From assembly GCA_032158295.1 (NCBI GenBank), contig CM063246.1, positions 2,823,371-2,887,370 of the forward strand: a stretch of 64,000 nt of DNA, given 5' to 3'. Shown in pieces: positions 44,836-54,900 of the stretch. Numbering within the stretch: the stretch's first letter is position 1; every line of letters starts with the position of its first letter. The DNA comes from Pycnopodia helianthoides (Eukaryota; Echinodermata; Asteroidea; Forcipulatida; Asteriidae). Position numbers and translations under genes: made by a program. The notes under the pieces were generated by a model. That model searched no databases and was not told where the DNA came from. It saw only the letters and a list, made by a program, of their open reading frames with translations.

Positions 44836-45434
44836 TACTATCATATTTTAAGATAATCCTAGATATTCGGTTTCAATATATTTTCACAAGACTTTCTTAG
44901 AAACCCCAAATTATTCCTTTCTAGACTTAAGAAATCCCTCAATATAGAGATAACAATCGTTTCAGATCATTTCATTCCCGGGCAGCCCATGAAGCGCCTC
45001 AAAATATAACGAACCAATCAGAGCAAGGTGTCCCTCTCTCTTTAAGAGGGATTTGCCCGAAGGGGTAAAGAGAGAGTCGTTGCGTCATGGCAATTACTGA
45101 GCCCGCACCAAAGGAACAAAATTACTGAGCGGGGAAGATAAGCTCACAGTATCTCAGTGTTAAAGGTTAACATGTCATAGCCACTATCAGCTATCTAGAA
45201 TTATGTGACAACCAAGAAGGTTTCGGGCAGCGATAAACAACAAGAGGCAAGCCCCTGATAAGTCGGGCTCAGGGAGGCCCTGCCCAGTTTCTATTAACAG
45301 CACCCCCGGACTCACTGATAAACTTTTTTTTCTTTCTTTTTTTAATCGATTTGTTTTTCATATTTTTTATTCCCAGAATGGAATATAATCTGGTGTTATC
45401 ATTATATTAACGGAGTATCTGGTTCGACTTTATA
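44836..45434. other. non-coding with CCAAT and GATA motifs
   Basis: GAACCAATCAGAGC at 45008 is a good CCAAT box. A short hairpin (CCCTCTCTCTTTAAGAGGGA with GTAAAGAGAGAG) follows. AGATAAG at 45138 and TGATAAG at 45256 are GATA sites. No exon is recognised, so promoter activity is only a possibility. Confidence 0.3.
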
Positions 45435-45667
45435 AAAGGCCATGTGACACGAGGCAATTTTACAGGCAACCAGCTCCAGACAATCTCCAACAAGGAAATT
45501 CATTAACATTTTTCAGTGTTTTTTTTTTCAATTATTATCCTGGGGATAGTAATTTACAGCTAGAAGAATTGTTTCTTGTGCCAGCCGAAGTGTTCCTTGT
45601 GCATTCAGTGCAAATGGTTGCCTCTAAAGTTACCTAAAAATATTGCCCCTGTTTGACATGGCCTTTC
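45435..45667. mobile_element. short MITE with AAAGGCCATGTGACAC ends
   Basis: The ends AAAGGCCATGTGACACGAGG and CCTGTTTGACATGGCCTTT are inverted. Inside, CAGGCAACCA pairs with TGGTTGCCTC. A TATAAAAGG string at the left end is part of this element. Fragments with the same terminus occur near 19228 and 46172. Confidence 0.65.
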
Positions 45668-45803
45668 TAGGCTGGTGTGTTTGAACATTATCGAGTTTCA
45701 CATTTCCAATGAAGAATGCCCTACCCTGTTTTTGTATCTGAACTCACTCTCTCATCTCTCATAACATTATTTTGATGAATGGGGTTCTCTAGATTTTCAG
45801 TTA

Positions 45804-46170
45804 TTAAAGGCCCTGTACACTATTGGTTAGATCGAAAAACACAAATGTTCACAGATTCACACATAACTTACATGACTTTAAAGTAAGTAATGGTTAGAAA
45901 GGGTTCCTTAAAATATTTCTGCCTAAAATGCTATCGTTTTCTGAGAAATAAATAAAACAATAGTTTTTATCGCGCGCGATAATAAACTCGATGTTTGAAA
46001 AAAAAAACCACATTTAAAGGTCTCTTTTCACTATTTTCTCAGGACCTCGATGACCAATTGAGCTCAAATTTTCACAGGTTGTTATTTCATGTATATGGTT
46101 AATCACACAAAACATGAACTTTGTTTGCGACTGTTTTGTCAGCTCTACCAATCCTGTATAATACCTTTAA
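45804..46170 (+). mobile_element. family A MITE, complete copy
   Basis: TTAA on both sides. Reads AGGCCCTGTACACTATTGG to CCAATCCTGTATAATACCT, highly similar to 1234-1596 along its length. No coding capacity. Confidence 0.82.
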
Positions 46171-46434
46171 AGGCTATGTTCAGACAGCTTACTAAAGTTA
46201 GACCCGAAACGGTTTAAAATCAAATCCATCAATCATTGTTTCTAATGACTTAAGGGACTATTAAACCTGTTTCTAAAATCAACACCCCCACTTGTTGCCA
46301 ACCTGTTTTTACAAAAATGCTTGGTGTATCACTTCCAGAGTTTTATTCGTAGTCGATTTGGGAGAAGCAAATCATGTGTAATAATCTAGTAAATAAACAA
46401 GTTTTGACTTTTTAAGGAATAAAATGCAGCCAGG

Positions 46435-46615
46435 ACCCAATTTCATAGAGCTGCTTAAGCACAAGTAGTTTAGTATGTACACACAAAATTGCTTACCAGA
46501 ATAAGGTTACCAGCCGAATTACCATGTGATTGTCAATGACCGGTTTCCTGCTTGTTTTTTGCTGAATAAACAATTTGTAAAAAGAAAATCTGCTTCTCTA
46601 AAAGCATTTATATGA
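46435..46615. mobile_element. family C MITE, right end eroded
   Basis: ACCCAATTTCATAGAGCTGC then TTAAGCAC, AATAAGGTTACCAGCC and TTTCCTGCTTG follow the family order. The right terminus is not recognisable. Confidence 0.65.
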
Positions 46616-47586
46616 AAGTAGTCCCCTTAAAAAAAATTGTTTTTTAAAGGATTCTGACCTTTTGTTTTTGTCCATCATAATGGAATAAACATTTGAAAAA
46701 CTATAGTCGCAAACATGCAGGTACAACCATAGAGCAAGGGTATACAACCATGTATAAAATTCTTTGGGGAGGAGTGTTGGTTCTGAAAAGTTTCAACGTT
46801 TCGAAAAAGTATACTCTGCTCATCTTCATAAAAAGGGCAAAATATTTATCAGTATATAATATCTGGGTGTATCCGCGACCGCCGATTTTATTACCAGTAA
46901 TGAAATATCTTCAAGGCAACTTGTTTTCAGGTTATCGGCAGTCTTTTGGTTTCCAGTGACAGAAACGAGGTGCTCGTTGGTGGTTTGGACAAAACGGTAT
47001 TTGGATGTCCTGGGGTTTATCTGGGCCCACCAGACTGTTTTCCTCCCTTGATAACAGGAAAACATGAAAAGATGTGACATTGTTATGAGATAGGGTTCTG
47101 CTCCAAGTGTGTTTGATACCACTGATAAGGAAGTTATGTAGGTCAGTCTCTTTTCGTGTCACTGACATGTTTTTTCTCTGAGCTGCATGGTTCTGGTGGG
47201 AAGTGAGACTCACTGTGTGCTGGTTTACCTGGCCTACTTCCTCCATACAGCCATCCCTATCGCTCATCTGCGCTATATCTTTCGTGTATGACCTTATATG
47301 TACATTGTACTTGTGGTAGTCGCTAAACTGTAATATCTTTTAGCTATGAATAGATATGTGTAAAATGCTGGCCTAGAATTTCATCTTTGAGAGGGGGCAA
47401 AGCCGGTTTATTTTTGCAAAGAATACTTCCGTTGATAGATCGTTAAAGTCTGTTGGAACATTTTGAAGGGGCACCAAGGCCAAGACCAGGGCAACAAAGG
47501 TCATGGCCACCACGGCCCTGTATGTGTAATTCCAAGCCTGGTGCTCAATATTGTTTTCCGGGACCAGTAAATGAAACCCATAAGCA
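46616..47586. other. non-coding, unassigned
   Basis: Open frames of about 100 codons on the minus strand (46826-47267) have no domain or splice evidence. A minus-strand piece of the GGCCTTGGTGCCCC repeat lies at 47447-47515. Confidence 0.4.
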
Positions 47587-47854
47587 TGGGAAAAGTTACT
47601 CTTGGTTCCAAGTCCATGGTGTTTGCGCGTACACACAGCCAACTTTAAAATTTAAGGACACTGTACACGTTTGTAATGAATAAACATAGAGGGCGCTGAT
47701 GAATTTATTCCTCTTCGCGGTGGAAATAACACTAGTCACAGCGCCCTCTATGGTTTGTCATTACAAACGTGTATGGTGTCCATAAATTTGAACGTTGGTT
47801 GTGTGTACGCGCAAACACCTGGACTCGGAGCCAACACTAGGAAAAAATGTTCCC
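47587..47854. repeat. long hairpin element
   Basis: Arms of about 115 bp are centred near 47720. The block CATGGTGTTTGCGCGTACAC on the left pairs with GTGTACGCGCAAACACCTGG on the right, ACACTGTACACGTTTGTAAT with ATTACAAACGTGTATGGTGT, and CATAGAGGGCGCTG with CAGCGCCCTCTATG. The loop is about 30 nt. It is non-coding, probably a foldback MITE. Confidence 0.82.
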
Positions 47855-48588
47855 ATCAGAAAAAGAGCTACATGTACTGTCCTAAATACTAGCATGAACA
47901 TTGTTTAAATTTACTCTCCATTTGTGAGGTTTCCCCCCCCCCCCTGCTTAGCAAGTCTGTAAAAATCTGGCTCTGATAAGCGTTTTAAGTGGCTGACAAC
48001 CAATTGACTTGCATGTATTACACAGCGATTTGTTTATCCTAACCACAAACATTTTAAGACCCCCATGGTCAGGATAGCTCCTTACACAGTTTCCCTGTCT
48101 GCCATTATGGGGAAGCATCAATTGTGCTTCACTGAAAATACTTGCGGAAACTGCGTTGATAGATTTATCCCCCTCCCCTAAATGGCTTAGCAGCGGGTGA
48201 TTACATCATGGGCCAGGGAGTTAATTAGATACTAAAGAGTGAAGTTTTATTTTTATTTTTTAAAAAGGTTGCATTTTTTTAAATGACATACATCCATTAT
48301 GGAGAATCTTTCGTAAGTTTGTAAATTTATATTTTTGTAAACATTTGTTTCTAAGCAGATGACTTCTTTTGAGTAATAGTGCACAGTTACAATGAGTTTT
48401 ACTTTTTTTTCTTTTACTCTAGAGCTGGATTATTAGTATAAGTTCAGGGTGATGATCTTAAGAGTTGATTGCCGAGGGGGGGGGGGGGCTGAGAGCTATC
48501 AACTAGGGCCAGTAATCCCCGGATCGTCCATAAATCAGGGAATGATGCTACTGCAAACTTTCAATCGTCTATCCATTTCATATTTTAG
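47855..48588. other. non-coding upstream flank of the first ZFPM coding exon
   Basis: C run at 47934-47944 and G run at 48476-48488. The last 20 bases (CATTTCATATTTTAG) form a 3' splice site for the exon at 48589, which implies an upstream exon that I could not locate. Confidence 0.4.
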
Positions 48589-48591
48589 GCA

Positions 48592-48924
48592 ATGGCTTTA
48601 ATGGAGTGCAGCCAAGACAGGATGCAGTCATCCGCCCTTGAGACAGACGGAGAAAGCCAGGAGTCCTCATCAGAGTCTCTTCAAGACGCTGCAGAGACCC
48701 CTCCACTGGATCCTTCTCCAGAAGGTACTGCCGAAGCAATCCGCGGAGCTAGAGAGAACTGTCCTCCACCATGCTTCATCCGGGCTTCAGATGGCGGGCT
48801 AGTGTCCGGGAGCCTGATTCCGCCCCACACAGTCTTCGGTCCTTACGAGGGAACCCTCAAGACGACAGTATCCCCGAAAGATGAAGAGATAGACGAGGGA
48901 AAGAAGGAGTCTCACAGTTTCAAG
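48592..48924 (+). CDS. zfpm: zfpm coding exon (acidic N-terminus, start of PR-like domain)
   Basis: 111 codons from the first in-frame ATG after the acceptor at 48588; the exon itself begins 48589 with GCA. Acidic Ser/Glu-rich sequence leads into IRASDGGLVSGSLIPPHTVF GPYEG, the opening strand of a PR/SET fold. It ends HSFK in phase 0 before GTAAGG. Because an in-frame codon precedes the ATG, translation may start in an upstream exon. Confidence 0.8.
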
Positions 48925-51900
48925 GTAAGGAGATCAGTTGCTGATCAATAAAAACCCCAAACCCATAAAGCCGTTATGCAAATAATGCTGCTTAAAAAAT
49001 TCATTTTCTAAGCAAAAATAGCAGGGAACCAGCCACAAGCAGTGTAGATTAAATGGTAGTTTGGCTGGGAGCCTATTTTTGCTAAGCAACAGTTTTGAGG
49101 TGCTCAGCACCTCTTATGCTTAACAGTTTTATGAGATTGGCCCAAATGTTTTTTCCCGTAAAACAAACAAAAAAACAGGGAAAAGTGGTGTAGAAAGTCG
49201 GTACTTTCACCGGACAATTTGCTAAGCTTTTTGTTGGAATCCGCCTAGACAGCGCTCTTGGCGCTTGAGGAAGGAACAAATTTATGAGTTTTGATTGTCT
49301 GAGCGGGTTTGATTGTACAGGTGAGAGTTGATGTTCGGTTTGAATGATGTGATAAATGGGGATGATTTGACCGTCAGTGGGAGTTGGTGATCCACCTTCG
49401 GGCTGATGCGGCAGTGAAGGATCTGTCTCACCATAGCCTTGATGAAGGCCGGCCGGGCTGGACGGAACGCTTTAGTCACACTTTGCCCCGCTCAGCTATA
49501 TGCCCCAAACTCCGGGCTCACCCAGCACTCTTGCTTCATGGATCCATACACTGGTGCATGGCATGTACTCTACACAAACACCATGGAGGAAACTTTCTTA
49601 CATGCACGAACTGTAGGCCTACACTTGTGTCAGTGCAAAAATGTTTAATCTAGATTTGCATAAAAATGTTGTATCTCACACGAAAATCCTCACACGAAAG
49701 AGTAGAGGTCCAGGGCACGAGCTAAGATTGATCTTAAGATCATATAAATCATAATTGCTAAGCAAAATGTGGTGAATATAAGATGATATTGACAAATCAT
49801 CTTTTAAAAGATGATTCTATGTCTCTTTTTCAAACCACAGAGGGCTCAGTCTGCCTGTTTGGTTGCCCGTACCGACAGCACTCGTTTTCAAAATGAACGA
49901 ATGGAGCCTTTGCTGAAGCTATGATTTCCAAAATGGCCTCAGTGCTTTTGTGAAATGTACCTAGCATTCCAAAATCTCCCCATTACAGTTTACAAATTGT
50001 TTGCCTCCGCTTACTAACTAGAAGGCCTTGAAGAGGACAGACACCGAACAAACATCCAACTTGTTTTACAATCCATCAAATTTCCCCCCAAGTGGTCAAG
50101 TACATATGTAACCGAGACGCCATTGTAACTTTGTACAGACATGACAGATTACAATGATTCACAGGGTTGGTGTCACCTCAAACAAAATTAGTTTTCAAAC
50201 AGGAAATCTGCATGGATCATGTCAACTGTAACCCGAGACATTTGTACATGGGAGGGAAGCCAAATGATTACCACAGATCTGGAACACATCTCCTGTGAAA
50301 AAGATTACCGGGTTTCACACTCAAGATGTCTTCAGTTTCCAGCCTTTTTGTGTTGAGGGATGGTTTACACTATGCCAGGTACCGGTTGTGGATATAGATG
50401 ACCTCTCTCTGCAGTTATAGATTAACTTTTCCCGAGAAATCTTTTTTTAATTATCATTTTTTTTTTATTACATGAGAGTGACTTTGATTCATTGGTTGTC
50501 GTACACCAATCCAGACCTCATTAGTAAAGACAAGGTTTACATTCTAACAAAACAGAGACCCTTTTTAAAATCACCGCTTAATTGATTTGGCTCTGTCGGG
50601 CTGTTTGATGCTTCGCACTGGAAATGAACACTTTGAAAATTACCGATGGAGTTTAAGCCAAAGGCGTAGCCGAAGCCGAAGCCGAAGCCAAGGTTTCTTA
50701 AAAAAGCAAAACATTTTGATTGGCATGGTTTCTGAAAATAGATCGATCAATCACCCGTTTGAAAAAAATATATATAAATTACTTGTATGACAAGTGAACA
50801 ACAAACTGCCAATTATTCTCAGAAATGCTTCCAAAATGATCATGCACGTTTTGTACAGCTGGTGATTGTAAACCAAGTTTTGGAGGGAAGACAAAAATTA
50901 CAGAGTAGCTGGAAAACAAACACGGTAAAGGCCATCTATTCAAAGAGTGGAGTGCCAATGTTTGAGTAAACTCTCACAGTTTTTTTGTATGTTTCTTGAA
51001 TAACAGACAATTCGATTTGAATACTGTTTCCTGGTGCTGCTGTGACATACAGTTACATTTGTTTTTTGTTGTGCTGTTTCCATTCTCCTTAGCTTTGGTT
51101 TGCAAGTATCTCAATTTACTATGCCTCATACATATTCATGATCAAGAGCTGGATTATCACTGGTCCAAATACCGTCACGTACAATTTGCTATTTTCGCTG
51201 TTTATCAAGCGCGCATGCCAGAATTCATGCATAGGGTAAACACGCATGCGTAGCAGACTATATCTCATGTGCAGCAGTCACGACCAGGGTAAATATACGC
51301 ATGCGTAGTAGACTATCGCATGTGCAGCAGTCGACTAAGCGTGCACTTTACTAAGCGCTTGTGGAACTGTCGCACAGGTATACGTGCAAACAGTGCCTCA
51401 GAATAACGTTTTCCCACATTTAATGGTGCCAAATTAGAGAGATGTGTGAGTTATAGGGGAACAATTATAACATGGTTTATTTCGGGTGGACAGTCAAAAT
51501 TTTCTCCCCTGGGTAAGTTGACAAACTAGTTCCAGAGGGTTCCAGTGGGCGGGAACAAGTTTGTCAACTTACCGGAGGGGAGAAAATGTTGACTGTCCAC
51601 CCGAAATACACCATGTTACAACTTCCAATTCTTTGGGGAGCTAATGTCGACTGTCATCCCTGAAAACTATGTTATATCTATTTCCATAGTTTTGGCTTTG
51701 CCACAGATGTCACATGTACGTCACATGTCCTTGTAGTAACACTCGCTTTTTTTTTCCTCTTCTCCCCACCGTCTTTTCTTTCTGTTCAATTTTATTCAAA
51801 TGGTTATGTCACAATTGGAAAATCGTCCTTCCACTTTTACACTGTTATCTCAAGGTAATACACATGGAGCCTGTTATCTACGTGCATAAGAAGCTTTCAC

Positions 51901-54900
51901 TATCTGCTATCTTTGTACACCAAACCGAAGGACTCTGGTCAATTCATGCACGTGCACTTTTACAGATAAAGATAAAATGGCTAAACAAATAACTTGAGAA
52001 AATTGTGGGGTTTTGTTTCGCTCTGTCTGCGCTTCTGTTTTTTAATGTTTTTGTCTTTCATGGGGGGTGTTTTTTTTTCTTCTTTTCTTGAAAAGTAGAC
52101 CAAAAGAGGAATGATTGATTGAAGTGATAAATGCAACTGAGAAAATGTCTTTGAAGCCTGATAAATAGACCAAAACAACAGATAACAACAATTTGTGTGC
52201 GTTTTTGGAAGGCCGTTTTAAGAAAAAGTGTTATTTGTTTACAGGGGAGAGTCTCGGGTAGTGCAAATATATTCTGGGGGATACGTTTTGAATCGAGGTA
52301 GATTTCGTTGTGGCCTTTGCTGCGGTTTTTGCTGGGGTGGGGGAAATGGTTCAGTTGTTAACAATTGTGTTTTCTTGAAAAAAGTATAAAAACAAGTCTT
52401 GATGTTGTATGTGTTGCAATTATGTCTGTACTTATGGCTCAGAAAGTTATTTTTATGAGAACTTTTTCTACAAATCAGATGTTATTTCACCACAGAAGAA
52501 CTATATATGCAATTATTATATCAGTTATAAAGTATGTTAATAATAGTAATAGTAATAACTAGTTTTTATATCGTGCTTTATCTATTGGCGAGACCTTTCT
52601 ATGTAACATCTTGGTTAACAATTATGGTTAAGTGTCTTGCATAAGGACACATGTGTCAAGATTGAAACACAAGTCCACACTCTGCTGATCAGAACACCAG
52701 AGCTTGAGTCCAGTGCGCTTGACTGCTAGGCCACGACACGTCATTTTAACCAAATCCCACAAAATGTTTGCTGTTGTTGTTGCTTTCTTTGCTTAAAATG
52801 TCTTAATGAGTCATTAGCATGATTATCAACTTATACATCTATGATTTAACTATTATTGCCAATATGGAAAACTGAGAGAGTCAATTAAATTGAATTGAAT
52901 CTTGACATCACAAATGGTGCAGCATACATGTAGTTTATGATGCGAGGGGACCGATGCAGGATTGAAGCAGTTTCACAACCATTCACCGACACTCATGCCG
53001 TTGTTAAATCTTTGTCTTACACATTTGTCTTACTTTTTGCAGACTTTACATTCAACCGGGCAGCATCGCTCCTCCCTGAGTGAGGTTGATCAAACGGAGG
53101 GCAGGAAGCCGTGGTGGATGTGCATCAAACGGACCACAGCGCATCGTAATGCTAACGTCGCTCTTATCTCACATGGTATGTTGTTGTTGATGGTATCTTG
53201 TAGTAATGTAGGAAGTCTCAAACCAGCCCGTCTTAAAAGTCCTCCGCAGGTTTTTAAGTGGCTTATAGTCTTGACGGTGGAGAGTCCCTGGCCAATTACT
53301 CGAGTTTGTTATTCATAGAGTGATGTAGATCGTCTAAGAATATACTGTTTAATGTAATGTTCAGATGAGGCGTCTAGGGTAGTTGCCCTTCTTTTTCAGT
53401 AACTATATATCCAGCTTAAACCAGTTAGCTTTGTCACTAGTCCATACTCTATATTCAATAGGGATGCTTTTCAACACTGAACTAGCCAGCCGGACCACTT
53501 AGAGTCAAGTTTGACTGGTCCTCGGGTGTTTTAACTGGTTAGCGGACCACTGTTAAGGGAGATTGCTGGGAGCTATTGTTTTTAACCAATAGACCTTATG
53601 CATTTGACATCATTTTTAGTAGGGCGCCCTCGCCTAGAGGTCTGAAGGAGGTTGTTTATTGACCAGTTCTGTGCGCCGCACATACAAATCTGTGCGTATT
53701 CATTGTTTCATCATTGGTTTAGCTCTAAGATGGCAGCTGGATGACGTCAATGCATAAGGTCAATTGAAGACAAAGGCCCTAGCTACATATGTTTCCTAAT
53801 TTTTGAAATGTTGCTAAATCTTACCCCAATACCCCATTCAGATAAAATTTCACAAGTTACTGTTATAAGACAAGTTTGCCAGTCTTTGTAAGGGCAAGGC
53901 AGTTTTTTCATTAACCAGCAAGGCCACTTCCTTGAGGCAAACGTAAATTTCTATACTTGACATTTCAAAGGGCACCAAGAAAATGGCCAGGAGCATAGAG
54001 GCGTATCCGTTGCCTCAGTGAAGTAGGAGGCCTGCATGTAAAAGCCTTAAAAGCTACAAGATTGAAATGAATTTAGCTTCTAAACATCAGGGCTTGAAAT
54101 TTACACAGGGCCGCAGGCCAAAAGGCCAGTGATTTTAGCATCAGAACAAACAAGTCCAGCAGTCTTGTGTTTTGCAATTCAGGCCTTTTCTTTGATTAAT
54201 CCACCAGGCTAGCAAGATGTTTGTTTAAATTCTAAGCTTCCATAAATTTTCACAAGCCTTCTGAAAGAAATTAAAACACTCTTTCTTGCTTACACCACCA
54301 CAAAAATATTTTTGTTACACTCCATTTTGATGCTAGTTTTGTAGACAAAGTTGTGGTCCAGTAAAAGTTTCCACCTACAACCCCTGCGGGTATTGTGGAC
54401 ATTTCCCCCAAATTTGAGCCCTAAACACCATCCTATTTCAGGCGTCGAGGCCACAGAGGCCATGGCCTCTGTGGCCCCTGGTCTTGGCCTTGGTGCCCCC
54501 AAAAGTTTCCCATCGACTTCAAGATTTTCCAACTGAAGTGCTCTTTGCAAAATGAAAATGGCATTGCCCTCTCGAAGATGAAATTCCAGGACCACTGTTT
54601 ATGTTTTCATTGAGAACCTACTTTCTTCAACCCAGATGGGGCCGTGTACCTAAAGACCCTACGCCAGATTCCCAGGTCCACAGAGCTCCAGATGGTATTA
54701 ATAGCCCCTTCAGACGGTGCAGAAGACAGCTGCGATGCTGCTGAGAAATCAAGGAGTCCCTCCGGTATGGACGCCACTCCCGACACATCACCGTCACCAC
54801 AGAGCAAAGCTAACACATCAACAGAAGGTAAGAGACATTACATGTATATGGTGAGGTATCAATGTATATTCGGTTTGCGGTAACACCATGTGTGTCACTA

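Larger units (their letters stand above)
48925..53042 (+). other. zfpm: zfpm intron between PR-domain exons
   Basis: GTAAGG ... TTACTTTTTGCAG, 4.1 kb. It holds a family C MITE (48958-49145), the hairpin at 51468-51618 and a minus-strand SINE (52538-52744). A GAAGCC hexamer patch lies at 50655-50695. A doubled ACGCATGCG...GCATGTGCAGCAGTC motif lies at 51240-51330. Short frames here are not coding. Confidence 0.7.
53176..54635 (+). other. zfpm: zfpm intron
   Basis: GTATG ... CTTCAACCCAG. It contains repeat H (53415-53565), a short MITE (53589-53765) and the GGCCTTGGTGCCCC repeat (54440-54600). A segment at 54085-54200 is related to 25280-25400. Confidence 0.7.

Noticed and set aside
45430..45440. 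TATAAAAGG as a TATA box
   Set aside because: It is formed by the left end of an inverted-repeat element beginning AAAGGCCATGTG.
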